A DNA stretch of 25,811 bases from Gammaproteobacteria bacterium (GCA_003511825.1 DOIU01000135.1:1-25811), one strand, 5' to 3'. Shown: positions 7,674-15,685, counted from the first letter of the stretch. Program-made: numbers and translations. The notes: generated by a model not told the origin, from the sequence alone.

Positions 7674-8848
7674 ACTTGAATCCCAACGATGTCGTGATTG
7701 TTGACGCCGTACGGTCGCCGATGGCGCGCTCCAAAGGGGGCGGCTTTAAGCATGTTCGTGCAGAGCAACTCTCGGCTGATTTGATACGCGCCTTGCTTAA
7801 ACGCAACCCTGGCGTCGATCCGGATCGCGTGGAAGACGTGATATGGGGCTGTGTGAATCAGACTAAGGAGCAGGGATTTAACGTCGCCAGAGCCGTGTCC
7901 CTGTTGTCGGGGTTGCCCCATACGTGCGGCGCGCAAACCGTGAGCCGTCTCTGCGGTTCATCCATGTCGGCCTTGCATACAGCAGCGCAAGGTATCATGA
8001 CCGGTTATGGCGACGTGTTTATTGTGGGCGGCGTTGAACACATGCAACACATTCCCATGTTGCACGGTCTGGATATCAACCCCGCGCTAAGCAGGCACAT
8101 AGCCAAGGCGTCCATGATGATGGGCGTCACCGCTGAGATGTTGGCAAAGATGCACGGTATTGGGCGTGAGATGCAAGATGCCTTCGGTGCGCGGTCGCAT
8201 CAGCGTGCACATGCGGCGATGGTGGAGGGGCGATTTGATCAAGAGGTCGTGCCTATCTCGGGGCATGACGAGCAAGGGTTTGTGGCCATGATTACTGCGG
8301 ACGAGGTGATCCGTGATGATGTGACGCCAGAATCCTTGGCAGAACTCAAGCCTGTCTTTGTGCCCAAGGTGGGGACTGTCACCGCAGGGACATCGTCGGC
8401 CATTGCTGATGGTGCATCTGCCATGTTGGTGATGTCGGGGCAGGCCGCAATGGACGCCGGCTTGCAGCCGATGGCGCGCGTAAGAAGTATGGCTGTGGCG
8501 GGTTGCGACCCATCGATCATGGGTTACGGGCCTGTGCCGGCGACGAAAAAAGCCCTGCAACGCGCGGGTTTGTCGATGCAGGACATTGATCACGTTGAAC
8601 TCAACGAAGCCTTTGCTGCACAGGCTTTGCCCGTCCTGAAAGATCTGGGTTTGCTCGATACGATGGACGACAAAGTCAATCTGAACGGCGGTGCGATCGC
8701 GCTCGGTCATCCCTTTGGCTGTTCGGGGACACGTATTTCCACCACGCTACTGAATGTGATGCGCCAACGCGACAGCAGCCTCGGCCTGGCGACCATGTGT
8801 ATCGGTATGGGGCAGGGGATCAGTACTGTGTTTGAGCGGCTTGCTTAA
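7670..8848 (+). CDS. fadA: 3-ketoacyl-CoA thiolase (fatty acid oxidation complex beta subunit)
   Basis: 392 residues from ATG 7670, overlapping the fadB stop; GGAGGAGCAGG lies just upstream. The length and sequence are typical for FadA: SRLCGSSMSALH carries the acylated cysteine C95, GGAIALGHPFGCSG carries H347, and ATMCIGMGQG carries C377, the three residues of the thiolase mechanism. The block KVGTVTAGTSSAIADGAS and VELNEAFAAQALP are also intact. It cleaves 3-ketoacyl-CoA with CoA to give acetyl-CoA and a chain shortened by two carbons. It is the last gene of the operon; a strong hairpin follows about 40 bases after the stop. Regulation should be that of the whole operon. Confidence 0.95.
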   Translation: MNLNPNDVVIVDAVRSPMARSKGGGFKHVRAEQLSADLIRALLKRNPGVDPDRVEDVIWGCVNQTKEQGFNVARAVSLLSGLPHTCGAQTVSRLCGSSMSALHTAAQGIMTGYGDVFIVGGVEHMQHIPMLHGLDINPALSRHIAKASMMMGVTAEMLAKMHGIGREMQDAFGARSHQRAHAAMVEGRFDQEVVPISGHDEQGFVAMITADEVIRDDVTPESLAELKPVFVPKVGTVTAGTSSAIADGASAMLVMSGQAAMDAGLQPMARVRSMAVAGCDPSIMGYGPVPATKKALQRAGLSMQDIDHVELNEAFAAQALPVLKDLGLLDTMDDKVNLNGGAIALGHPFGCSGTRISTTLLNVMRQRDSSLGLATMCIGMGQGISTVFERLA

Positions 8849-8888
8849 GCTCTGGCTGTCGTGGGCGCACAGGCCCGCTCTCGGCATT

Positions 8889-8914
8889 GAGTGCCCCCGG
8901 ATTTGGGGGCGCTC
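8889..8914 (+). terminator. Hairpin after fadA
   Basis: Arms GAGTGCCCCC (8889-8898) and GGGGGCGCTC (8905-8914) pair over ten positions with a single G-U wobble around a six-base loop. It lies 41 bases after the fadA stop. No T run follows, so termination may need Rho or the hairpin may protect the 3' end. Confidence 0.55.
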
Positions 8915-9161
8915 GGTATGCTTGTCATGGCGCTGTCATCGGATTTCAGTATACATGCGCCTGCCCGCGAAGGAGGGTTGGATTTTCGCCTGCCTATAAG
9001 TATTCGACTGCTGGATTAGCTTTTTTTCTTATTTACAAAGCATAGCGATTGGGTGCTTTATTGCCTCTTGAATGCGGGTGCATTTACTGGGCTGCGTTGG
9101 GCCTTAGGGGTTGTCTTCGCAGGCCGGAGTTAATTGAACACATAGGTGGAATGAGGTGTAT
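8915..9161 (+). promoter_or_regulatory. Long upstream/leader region of the cold-shock gene
   Basis: Together with 8849-8914 this forms a 313-base gap without a gene. It includes an AT-rich stretch with a run of seven Ts at about 9020-9026 and no open frame with a plausible start. Cold-shock genes commonly have a long structured 5' leader that changes fold with temperature; that is family knowledge and the leader was not folded here. Two purine-rich blocks, AGGTGGA (9144-9150) and GAGGTG (9153-9158), stand before ATG 9162. Confidence 0.3.
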
Positions 9162-9374
9162 ATGTCAGATCAGCGCGTATCAGGGACCGTCAAATGGTTC
9201 AACGACAGTAAAGGGTTTGGGTTTATCGAACAAGAAGGCGGTTCAGACGTGTTCGTTCATCACTCAGCAATTCAGACGGATGGGTTTCGGTCCCTGAAGG
9301 AAGGTCAGCGAGTGACAATGGACGTTGTTGAAGGTCAGAAAGGGCCACAGGCAGAAAAGGTTTTCGTTGAATAA
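9162..9374 (+). CDS. Cold-shock protein (CspA family)
   Basis: 70 residues. ATG 9162 is chosen over GTG 9156 because the protein then begins MSDQRVSGTVKWFNDSKGFGFI, the standard start of the family. Both RNA-binding motifs are intact: KGFGFI (RNP1) and VFVHH (RNP2), in a single five-strand OB fold filling the whole protein. Such proteins bind single-stranded RNA or DNA and melt secondary structure; many are induced by cold, others by growth phase, and sequence cannot tell which applies here. It stands alone, 233 bases before the FNR-like regulator. Family assignment is essentially certain. Confidence 0.95.
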   Translation: MSDQRVSGTVKWFNDSKGFGFIEQEGGSDVFVHHSAIQTDGFRSLKEGQRVTMDVVEGQKGPQAEKVFVE

Positions 9375-9606
9375 GATGTGATGTGTTTCGGCGGCTGCCG
9401 ACATCTGCAGTCGCCCCATTTTTCCCTCTGGTTGCGGTTCCCTATTATCCGCGTTTTTTACTGACACAGCGTATGTTTAAGGCGCTTGGCGGTACTGGTA
9501 AACTGCCAATGACAGTGCTACTGTTAGCCACATACAGGGCGACCGGACTGTTGCCGAATAACTATGCAGGACGCAGTGAGGCATCGCTAGGGGAGTACCT
9601 TCAAGA

Positions 9607-10347
9607 GTGGCAGGTTCGGACGACAAAAAGCCCACTACGTTTCGTGTTATTGAAAATGAGCTTGACTGCGATCATTGTGAGGCGAGAGACCGTTGTCCTG
9701 GCTCGGAGCTTTCTCAGTCTCAGCTGAAACAGCTCAGCGACATTACCACGACTCGCGGCCCTTTCCAGTCAGGTCAGGCGATTTATCGCATGGAAGACCA
9801 TTTCCGGTCTTTGTTCGTTATCCAGAAAGGCGCGGTAAAAATCGAGTCGGTGTCCGAAGATGGCGCCAATATGGTGGATGGTTTTTACTTTATTGGCGAG
9901 ATGTTTGGGGTTGATGCCATTGGTGACGATTATTACCGCAATGATGCCATCGCCTTAGAGACAACTTGGGTCTGCGAGTTGCCGTACACTAAGCTTGAAA
10001 CCCTCTGCACATTGTTGCCTGAATTGCAGCGCAAGATTTTTATGATGCTCGGGCACCAAATCCGCAAAATTAATGAAAACCTCGTCCACAACCGCAGCCT
10101 GTCAGCAGAGAAGCGGGTGCTGCAGTTTTTAGAGACGCTGAGCGACAGTAATGTCGTCAAGAAAAATCATCAATGCCAGATGCAGTTGCCCATGTCTAAA
10201 GGTGACATGGCGTGTTACCTCGGCTTGCGGCCAGAGTCTCTCAGCCGCGCGCTAGGAAAGCTCTCCAGCGACGGCGTTATCCGCAATCACGCCCGCAAAA
10301 TTGAGCTGTTACAGCACAACACCTCGTTCGAGCTGGCTTACAAGTAA
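9607..10347 (+). CDS. FNR/ANR-type oxygen-sensing Crp-family regulator
   Basis: 246 residues from GTG 9607. This is the only usual start after the in-frame stop at 9577 that keeps the N-terminal cysteines; GGGGAG lies about 11 bases upstream, slightly far. C21-x2-C24-x5-C30 plus C123 reproduce the cysteine pattern of E. coli FNR (C20, C23, C29, C122), so a 4Fe-4S cluster is expected. The cyclic-nucleotide-like barrel spans about 35-130, the dimer helix about 135-165, and the helix-turn-helix MSKGDMACYLGLRPESLSRAL keeps E210, S213 and R214, equivalent to the residues by which FNR reads TTGAT-N4-ATCAA. An unusual feature is I155 where FNR has D154. I saw no good FNR box in its own upstream region. 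Confidence 0.88.
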   Translation: MAGSDDKKPTTFRVIENELDCDHCEARDRCPGSELSQSQLKQLSDITTTRGPFQSGQAIYRMEDHFRSLFVIQKGAVKIESVSEDGANMVDGFYFIGEMFGVDAIGDDYYRNDAIALETTWVCELPYTKLETLCTLLPELQRKIFMMLGHQIRKINENLVHNRSLSAEKRVLQFLETLSDSNVVKKNHQCQMQLPMSKGDMACYLGLRPESLSRALGKLSSDGVIRNHARKIELLQHNTSFELAYK

Positions 10348-10380
10348 ACCTGCTGCCTGCCCCCGAAATTGGCGACAGTC

Positions 10381-10659
10381 TCAGGCGGGTTCCTGAGGTG
10401 CGTACTCGGGGTGTGTCACGATAAAACGTTTCAGTACCAGTCTCAGCTTGTCAGCTTCTTGGGTATGGCCGTGTTTCTCAGCTTCTTCAATATCATCAAG
10501 AATGATACGCCGAATCATGGGCACGCCGTCGGGCGAGTGAATCAGGTACTCGGCCAATTCCACCGCGACGACATCGGGCACGTGTTCGTGTGTGGCAATG
10601 GCTTCGACTTCTTCTTCGGTGAGGTCACAAAGGCCGAGGCAATCAATGAGCGATAACAT
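10381..10659 (-). CDS. Small conserved protein of unknown function
   Basis: 92 residues from ATG 10659, with a strong AGGAGGGA site about 7 bases before it. The sequence (CDLTEEEVEAIATHEHVPDVVAVEL, then GVPMIRRIILDDIEEAEKHG and a C-terminal helix KLRLVLKRFIVTHP) looks all-helical, acidic and soluble, with no signal peptide and no membrane segment. I have a memory of similar hypothetical proteins in beta- and gammaproteobacteria but no name or role. It is convergent with the FNR-like gene (33 bases between stops). The strong ribosome binding site and sensible composition make it a real gene; function unknown. Confidence 0.7.
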   Translation of the reverse strand: MLSLIDCLGLCDLTEEEVEAIATHEHVPDVVAVELAEYLIHSPDGVPMIRRIILDDIEEAEKHGHTQEADKLRLVLKRFIVTHPEYAPQEPA

Positions 10660-10841
10660 GGTAAGTCCCTCCTATTTGTCATTATGTGCGGTAGGGCAGG
10701 CGCCAGATTCAGTGGCTGGGTCTGATGCTGCCGCTGTGGTGAATGGCAGTGCAATCCATGCTGCTCAAACACCACGAGATTCGTACACAGTATGGTATAA
10801 AACTGATCGCCTGTAACTGTCCAGAATCAAAAAGTTGCTAT

Positions 10842-11303
10842 TTACCAGATGCCCGCATCCACACCGGCTGACAGCAACTGGCCAAGCTCTTCACACTGCG
10901 TGACAAATGTTGACTGAAAATCACCTTGGCACAGCAGTGGCGGCTGGATGGCGTTCCAACGCAAGCCACTGACAATGCGTTCAACGGCAGTGATGGTGCC
11001 TGTACCGTCAAGTCCGGCACGCACCATCAGGGCGTAGGGACGACCTTGAGTGTGTTCGAGGCAGGGGTAGTAGATGCGATCAAAAAAGTCTTTAAGCGCG
11101 CCACTCATATAACCGAAATTTTCCGTGGTGCCCAGTAAGTAGGCATCGGCGTTCAGCACATCATCGGCGGTGGTCTGCAGGGGCGGTTGACATCGGACAA
11201 TGACGTCGCAATCGGCGGATTGTGCGCCTTGGGACAAGGCGTCCGCGAGCTGGACCATATTGGGTGAGGGGGTATGGCAACAGATCAGTAGCGTTCGCGG
11301 CAT
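10842..11303 (-). CDS. Flavodoxin-fold protein (NAD(P)H-dependent FMN reductase-like)
   Basis: 153 residues from ATG 11303, with only a weak ribosome site (TAGGTT). A Rossmann-like opening MPRTLLICCHTPSPNMVQLADAL carries the flavin phosphate loop region, and LLGTTENFGYMSGALKDFFDRIYYP (about residues 56-80) is the characteristic flavodoxin/FMN-reductase segment that covers the flavin ring. The protein should bind FMN and take part in two-electron reduction; a partner or substrate cannot be named. It is divergent from the phosphatase gene at 11585 and ends 183 bases from the small conserved gene. Family assignment is fairly strong. Confidence 0.75.
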   Translation of the reverse strand: MPRTLLICCHTPSPNMVQLADALSQGAQSADCDVIVRCQPPLQTTADDVLNADAYLLGTTENFGYMSGALKDFFDRIYYPCLEHTQGRPYALMVRAGLDGTGTITAVERIVSGLRWNAIQPPLLCQGDFQSTFVTQCEELGQLLSAGVDAGIW

Positions 11304-11457
11304 GGTAGCAACCTATCACTCCCCACATCGCTAGAGGGTGCGATGAATTTCACAACGGCTGGGTGACAATACCCTGACGGTGTCGTGGATTGAGCTTAGC
11401 ACAGCGCCAGGATGGCAGCGGTGGAAAAAACGCCATATCGGCCGCTATGGAGTCAGG

Positions 11458-11502
11458 CGAGCGAGTATTTTTTTGATTTTTTTTTTCGAGCGATTAGTAT
11501 TT
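11458..11502. repeat. Direct repeat flanking a T7-GA-T10 tract
   Basis: CGAGCGA followed by GTATTT occurs at 11458-11470 and again, with TTA inserted after the CGAGCGA, at 11487-11502. Between them lies a run of seven Ts, GA and ten Ts. The tract is in the 281-base divergent region between the flavodoxin-like gene and the phosphatase. It could be an UP-like promoter element or bend. No gene is present in this gap. Confidence 0.6.
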
Positions 11503-11584
11503 CGCATCTTGTCGGAAAAACACACAGAACATCGAGTATGCGAACATTATCTTGTGCCATTGTCGTCCAGGGGCTGGCGACACC

Positions 11585-12133
11585 ATGATTTTTGGATTGG
11601 GCCGTCGGGCGACACCAAATTTTATCGATACCATCATTTCACCGCTGTTTGCTGGACGCATTGGTTTGGTGGCTTGCCCTGGTGTGCGCATTAAAGGTGG
11701 GCAGAGTCAGAAAGTGGCGCGCAACCTCAAGGCGGATGTGCAAGAAATCGTCGATTGGGGGGCAAGCGGCGTTGTGACGCTGGTTGAGGAGCATGAGTTG
11801 TCCATCGCGGGTGTGTCTGATTTACCAGAACGCCTGGATGCTGCTGGGCTGTGGTGGCGACATCTGCCGATGATGGACATGTACATCCCCGAAGAAGACT
11901 TTGAGCAGACTTGGGAACACGAAGGTGCGCGAATCCGCAGCTTGCTTGAAAACGGCGATGGCGTCATATTGCACTGTTATGCAGGTCTGGGGCGAACAGG
12001 CTTGTTGGCTGCCAAAATACTCGTCGAGTTTGGCATGGTGCCTGAAGAGGCCATCACGCTCGTACGCGAAAGCAACAAACGCCGTATCCAAACCCGCGAA
12101 CAATCCGCGTATATCCGCGCCTTGAAAAACTGA
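11585..12133 (+). CDS. Dual-specificity/tyrosine protein phosphatase (CDKN3-like family)
   Basis: 182 residues from ATG 11585; a longer TTG start at 11552 is possible, but the domain begins after the ATG. The P-loop HCYAGLGRTG (130-139) has the nucleophile C131 and the phosphate-binding R137, fitting H-C-x5-R. D98 in MMDMYIPEEDF is a candidate general acid, and RRIQTREQ near 167-174 resembles the Q-loop. The N-terminal GRIGLVACPG is typical of bacterial members related to the cyclin-dependent kinase inhibitor 3 phosphatase. It should remove phosphate from tyrosine or serine/threonine, although some relatives act on small molecules. No kinase is in the window. It runs convergent with the MFS gene that follows. 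Confidence 0.8.
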   Translation: MIFGLGRRATPNFIDTIISPLFAGRIGLVACPGVRIKGGQSQKVARNLKADVQEIVDWGASGVVTLVEEHELSIAGVSDLPERLDAAGLWWRHLPMMDMYIPEEDFEQTWEHEGARIRSLLENGDGVILHCYAGLGRTGLLAAKILVEFGMVPEEAITLVRESNKRRIQTREQSAYIRALKN

Positions 12134-12174
12134 GCCGCAGTCGGGGCAGTCGTTTACCCACTTGCTCCGGCTCA
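12131..12174 (+). terminator. Possible hairpin between convergent genes
   Basis: TGAGCCG (12131-12137, including the phosphatase stop) can pair with CGGCTCA (12168-12174). A competing pair is CCGCAGT (12135-12141) with ACTGCGG (12181-12187). The loops are long (30-39 bases) and there is no T run, so this is a weak candidate for shared termination of the convergent phosphatase and MFS genes. Confidence 0.25.
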
Positions 12175-12187
12175 GACTTTACTGCGG

Positions 12188-13339
12188 TTAGCGATTGATG
12201 GTTTTCGCTTTGCCCAGTCGCTCAATAGAAACCACGCAGGCGCCACACAGCACCAGCAGCCCCCCAATAAAGGCAGACCAGCCGTAGTGACCGTAGATGA
12301 GCGTGGGCAGCCACGAGCCGGCTGCGCCACCCAAGTAATAGAACGAAATGTACAAGCCGTTCAGCATGCCCTTATTTTCGGCGGCCTGGTGGTTTAAGTA
12401 TCCCGCCAGCACGGCATGGATCAAAAACATGCCCGTGACAAACAGCAACATATTCAGCAGTGACAATAAAACGCCTGTTGCGCCAAAGGCCGCCGTCGCT
12501 ATGGCCAGCAATACCGCGCCGAGGCGCATCGTGGAGATGTCACCACCCAGTATCTGACTGATGCGTGCCGACGAGACCGCGATCATGACGCCATAGATAT
12601 AGCCGGCATAGACCAGGGCAATCATCAGGTCAGAAATCGTCGGATCAATGTCTTTTAACCGAAACGGTAGCCCGTTTAACATCGCCGCGAAAACAAAAAA
12701 CGCAAAGAAGATCGTGAGCAAGCCATGGCGGAATACGCCTTGCTCGAGCACGCGCTTCGCGGCGCGTATGTCTATGCGCGAGAAGTCAATGCGTGTGGTC
12801 GCGGGTAGTTTGGCGATGGCCAGCATGCAGGCAAACAATGCAAGCCCTAGAACTACGAAGGTTGCACGCCAATCCACGATGTCTGAGATCAGGCCGCTGC
12901 TGAATCGTCCGGCAAATCCGCCAACAATGGTGGTGGCGACATAGGTCGACATCACGCGACGCACGGACGCTTGCTCCGCTGCCGCCGAGAAATAGGTCGT
13001 GACTGCAGTAAAAATTGCTGGGAAGCAAAACCCCTGAACAATTCTCGACGCCAATAACACGCTGTAGTCATTGGCAAACGCGAATGCGATCTGGCTCACT
13101 GCGAGTATCAATAAAGCCCAAAAAAGCAAGAGTCGCGCGGGCACGGCTTCAATCAGATAGCCGTAGAGGATGGGGGCCAATCCTAGCGGCAAAAGGCTGG
13201 CGCTGATGAGCAGGGAGATTTGTGAGTGGCTGACGCCGAAGTGTGCCGCTAACCCAGGCAGAATCGGTTGCGGTGCATAGAGCGCGCAAAAGGCGAGACA
13301 CGCTGTGACCAATAGAATGTGTTTTTCGCGTTTTGTCAT
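12188..13339 (-). CDS. MFS transporter (YnfM-like)
   Basis: 383 residues from ATG 13339, with no strong ribosome site, hence possible coupling to the gene before it. The protein is almost entirely hydrophobic segments consistent with 12 membrane helices. LLVTACLAFCALYAPQPILP forms helix 1, AHFGVSHSQISLLISAS the second-helix region, and LLASRIVQGFCFPAIFTAV the fourth-helix motif region. The length is normal for a 12-helix MFS carrier. The opening resembles the YnfM/arabinose-efflux group. It lies 33 bases downstream of an AraC-type regulator on the same strand, the usual layout of a regulator with its own efflux pump. The substrate cannot be read from sequence. Confidence 0.85.
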   Translation of the reverse strand: MTKREKHILLVTACLAFCALYAPQPILPGLAAHFGVSHSQISLLISASLLPLGLAPILYGYLIEAVPARLLLFWALLILAVSQIAFAFANDYSVLLASRIVQGFCFPAIFTAVTTYFSAAAEQASVRRVMSTYVATTIVGGFAGRFSSGLISDIVDWRATFVVLGLALFACMLAIAKLPATTRIDFSRIDIRAAKRVLEQGVFRHGLLTIFFAFFVFAAMLNGLPFRLKDIDPTISDLMIALVYAGYIYGVMIAVSSARISQILGGDISTMRLGAVLLAIATAAFGATGVLLSLLNMLLFVTGMFLIHAVLAGYLNHQAAENKGMLNGLYISFYYLGGAAGSWLPTLIYGHYGWSAFIGGLLVLCGACVVSIERLGKAKTINR

Positions 13340-13372
13340 TGGTGAGTATTCGATGGGCGTTGCGAGTGATCG

Positions 13373-14212
13373 CTACTCGTCGTCGGGTGCATCGGCAAAG
13401 TATCGGGCTGGCGTCTTGCCGGTCGCCTTGCGAAACATATGAATAAACGCACTTTGGCTGTCGTAGCCCAGTGCGTCGGCTACATCGCCGACGGTGCGCT
13501 GATCAGCGAGCATCCTCAACGCGCACAGGAGCCGGGCTTGTTGGCGCCATTGGCCAAAGGTCATGCCGGTCTCGGCGCGAAAGTGCCGGCTCAGGGTGCG
13601 GCTGCTCGCACCGACCACGCGCGCCCAGTCGCCCAGTGTCCGTGTGTCGTTCGGTTCGGCTTGTATTGCTTGGGCGATGCGCTGGAGCCGATTGTCGCTG
13701 GGTGTCGGTAAGTGGATGGGCGCTTGGGGTAAACTGGCGAGCTGGTCGAGCAACACTGCGACCAAGCGCCCTTGTTCACCTGATTCATCATACAAAGTCG
13801 GGTAGCTTGACGCCTCCCGAATCAGCGCCGCCAGCAAGGGGCTGATGGCCACCATGCTGCAAGTCGGTGGCATGTGAGTGGATACCTCCGGTGTGAGGTA
13901 GAGATTGCACAAGGCCGTGCGTTTTAAGAACTGTACCCGGTGCGCCAAACCCGAGGGAATCCAGACCGCGCGATGTGGCGGTACCACCCATATCCCTTGC
14001 TCCGTGTCCGTCGTCATCAGTCCGCAGCGGGCATAGAGCAGTTGCCCTCGGCGATGGCTGTGCGTCGGGATCTCATCGCCGAGCTGCCGGCGCGCGACGC
14101 GGATGACGAGCGGACGCGGCGTATCTTCAAGGTCTTGGATCGTGCGCATTCGTTCGCTGAGCCATGCGTTCGATGCGTCGGCATTTGTCTCTTTTGCGAT
14201 GTTATTTGGCAT
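13373..14212 (-). CDS. AraC-family regulator with N-terminal cupin domain (NimR-like)
   Basis: 279 residues from ATG 14212; the upstream TAGGTT is a weak ribosome site and a second start at residue 22 (MRTIQDLEDTPRP) cannot be excluded. Residues about 35-110 form a cupin (IPTHSHRRGQLLYARCG, then VVPPHRAVWIPSGLAHRV), the effector domain of this subgroup. The C-terminal double helix-turn-helix is clear: DWARVVGASSRTLSRHFRAE and VGDVADALGYDSQSAFIHMF, ending RKATGKTPARYF. It precedes the MFS gene by 33 bases and is divergent from another MFS gene (71 bases between starts), so it may control either or both. NimR of E. coli, which controls an exporter, is the closest family parallel I can name. Confidence 0.87.
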   Translation of the reverse strand: MPNNIAKETNADASNAWLSERMRTIQDLEDTPRPLVIRVARRQLGDEIPTHSHRRGQLLYARCGLMTTDTEQGIWVVPPHRAVWIPSGLAHRVQFLKRTALCNLYLTPEVSTHMPPTCSMVAISPLLAALIREASSYPTLYDESGEQGRLVAVLLDQLASLPQAPIHLPTPSDNRLQRIAQAIQAEPNDTRTLGDWARVVGASSRTLSRHFRAETGMTFGQWRQQARLLCALRMLADQRTVGDVADALGYDSQSAFIHMFRKATGKTPARYFADAPDDE

Positions 14213-14283
14213 AACCTAGAGTTTACGCCAGAACGAGGCACAAGTAGAGTGTGACTTAGTTTGCACCTCCGAGAACACCGCTC

Positions 14284-15483
14284 ATGAATACGCGCATACG
14301 CTCGTTCTTGAATCGCCCAGAAATGCTGTTGTTTGTCTTGGCAGCGGCCATGCCATTGGCTTTTCGCGTGTGGTCTAGCCTGCTGAACAACTTCGCCGTT
14401 GAGCAGGCGGGGTTTACGGGCGTCGAGATTGGCATTTTGCAAAGCTTGCGCGAAATACCGGGGTTTCTCTCGTTTGCCGTGGTGTTTATGCTGATTTTCA
14501 TCCGCGAGCAGAGTTTGATGATTCTCGCGCTGATCGTCATGGGTATAGGGACGTTGTTAACCGGCTATTTTCCGTCGATTGTCGGTTTGTACATCACCAC
14601 GGTCATTATGTCGGTGGGGTTCCATTACTACGAGGCGATTAATCAGTCGCTGAGCTTGCAGTGGTTTTCCAAAGAAACGGCCCCTGAAAAGATGGGCAAA
14701 ATGATCGCTATCGGCTCCTTTACCTCGTTGATCGCTTTTGCCTTGATCTACGCAGCGCTGAGCTGGTTTTCGCTAGAGATGCGGACAGTGTATCTATTGG
14801 GTGGTGGAGCCACGGTGTTGAGCGGGCTGATGTGCTGGTATGGGTTCCCGACCTTTCCAGAGGCTGTTGAGCAGCGCAAACGCCTGTTCCTGCGCAAGCG
14901 CTATTGGCTGTTCTATGCCCTGACATTCATGTCCGGTGCGCGCCGACAGATATTTGTGGTCTTCGCCGCGTTCCTGATGGTGGAGAAGTTTGGCTTTGAT
15001 GCCTCTGCCATGGCGTTGATGTTCCTTGCAAACGGCGTATTGAGCATGTATTTCGCGCCTTTGATCGGGCGACTCATCGCGCGCTACGGTGAACGCAAAT
15101 CGCTGACCCTGGAATACGTCGGTCTGGTCCTTGTGTTTGTCGCCTATGCCTTTGTCGACACGGCCTGGATTGCGGTGGGCTTGTACATTATTGATCACCT
15201 GCTGTTCTCCATGGCCATTGCGATCAAAACCTATTTCCAGAAAATCGCCGACCCGCGCGACATGGCCCCGACAGCGGGTATCGCTTTCACCATCAATCAC
15301 ATCGCTGCGGTATTTTTGCCGGCGGTGTATGGTGTGCTGTGGCTGTACTCACCCCCCGCCGTGTTTTTAACCGGCGCCGCATTGGCGTTCGGCTCACTGG
15401 TGCTCGCCCGCCTGATCCCTGAAAACCCCAAGGCCGGGCAGGAAACCCGCTGGCAGCGTCCGCTCGCGACCGAGGCGGGTTAG
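14284..15483 (+). CDS. MFS transporter
   Basis: 399 residues from ATG 14284. Segments such as MLLFVLAAAMPLAFRVW, SFAVVFMLIFI, SLMILALIVMGIGTLL, IVGLYITTVIMSVGF, MIAIGSFTSLIAFALIYAAL and the matching set after a central charged loop (EAVEQRKRLFLRKRYW, about residues 198-213) give a 6+6 helix arrangement. The sequence is not close to the other MFS protein in this window. It is unlike the drug-efflux subclasses I can recognise; the substrate is unknown. It is divergent from the cupin-AraC gene, leaving a 71-base shared control region, and is followed by the tRNA gene. Confidence 0.82.
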   Translation: MNTRIRSFLNRPEMLLFVLAAAMPLAFRVWSSLLNNFAVEQAGFTGVEIGILQSLREIPGFLSFAVVFMLIFIREQSLMILALIVMGIGTLLTGYFPSIVGLYITTVIMSVGFHYYEAINQSLSLQWFSKETAPEKMGKMIAIGSFTSLIAFALIYAALSWFSLEMRTVYLLGGGATVLSGLMCWYGFPTFPEAVEQRKRLFLRKRYWLFYALTFMSGARRQIFVVFAAFLMVEKFGFDASAMALMFLANGVLSMYFAPLIGRLIARYGERKSLTLEYVGLVLVFVAYAFVDTAWIAVGLYIIDHLLFSMAIAIKTYFQKIADPRDMAPTAGIAFTINHIAAVFLPAVYGVLWLYSPPAVFLTGAALAFGSLVLARLIPENPKAGQETRWQRPLATEAG

Positions 15484-15539
15484 GCCTGTGGGCATCCCAG
15501 GCCGGGCAAATTTAGGCGTGTTTTTTTCCCTACAAGTGG

Positions 15540-15545
15540 TAGAAT
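15540..15545 (+). promoter_or_regulatory. Candidate -10 box of the tRNA-Arg gene
   Basis: TAGAAT lies 13 bases before the mature tRNA start and is followed by a GC-rich stretch (GCCGCCC), the discriminator type common at stable-RNA promoters under stringent control. The -35 region is not convincing by eye. Confidence 0.4.
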
Positions 15546-15557
15546 GCCGCCCTCAGC

Positions 15558-15634
15558 GCGCCCTTAGCTCAGCTGGATAGAGCATCAGGCTTCGAACCTG
15601 ACGGTCGGGAGTTCGAATCTCTCAGGGCGCGCCA
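15558..15634 (+). tRNA. tRNA-Arg, anticodon TCG
   Basis: A complete 77-base cloverleaf can be drawn. The acceptor arms are GCGCCCT (15558-15564) and AGGGCGC (15624-15630), followed by discriminator G and an encoded CCA (15632-15634). T8-A9 is followed by a D arm GCTC...GAGC. The anticodon arm TCAGG-CTTCGAA-CCTGA has TCG at positions 34-36. The T arm carries GTTCGAATC. UCG reads CGN arginine codons, chiefly CGA. Nothing resembling an integrase or a repeated 3' end follows, so there is no sign that this tRNA serves as an integration site. Confidence 0.96.
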
Positions 15635-15685
15635 TTCATCATTCTCCTCTCTTGCTTGTCGCTCTTTCAGATCTCCACTGTCGCT

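Noticed and set aside
8087..8710. Minus-strand open frame (207 codons) opposite fadA
   Set aside because: Shadow of fadA; His/Arg-rich composition and no ribosome site.
9383..9727. Open frame of 114 codons between the cold-shock gene and the FNR-like gene
   Set aside because: No ribosome site, arginine- and leucine-rich sequence without domain character, and it runs over the N-terminus of the FNR-like gene in another frame. The 232-base gap otherwise shows nothing convincing.
10380..10397. Small hairpin CTCAGG-CGGGTT-CCTGAG between the FNR-like gene and the small convergent gene
   Set aside because: Only six base pairs, lies within the coding end of the minus-strand gene and has no T run; could be chance.
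14794..15300. Minus-strand open frame (168 codons) opposite the second MFS gene
   Set aside because: Polar, repetitive composition expected of the reverse of a membrane-protein gene; no start signal.
15558..15634. tRNA as an integration site for a mobile element
   Set aside because: No integrase, no repeat of the tRNA 3' end and no change of gene character downstream in the window.
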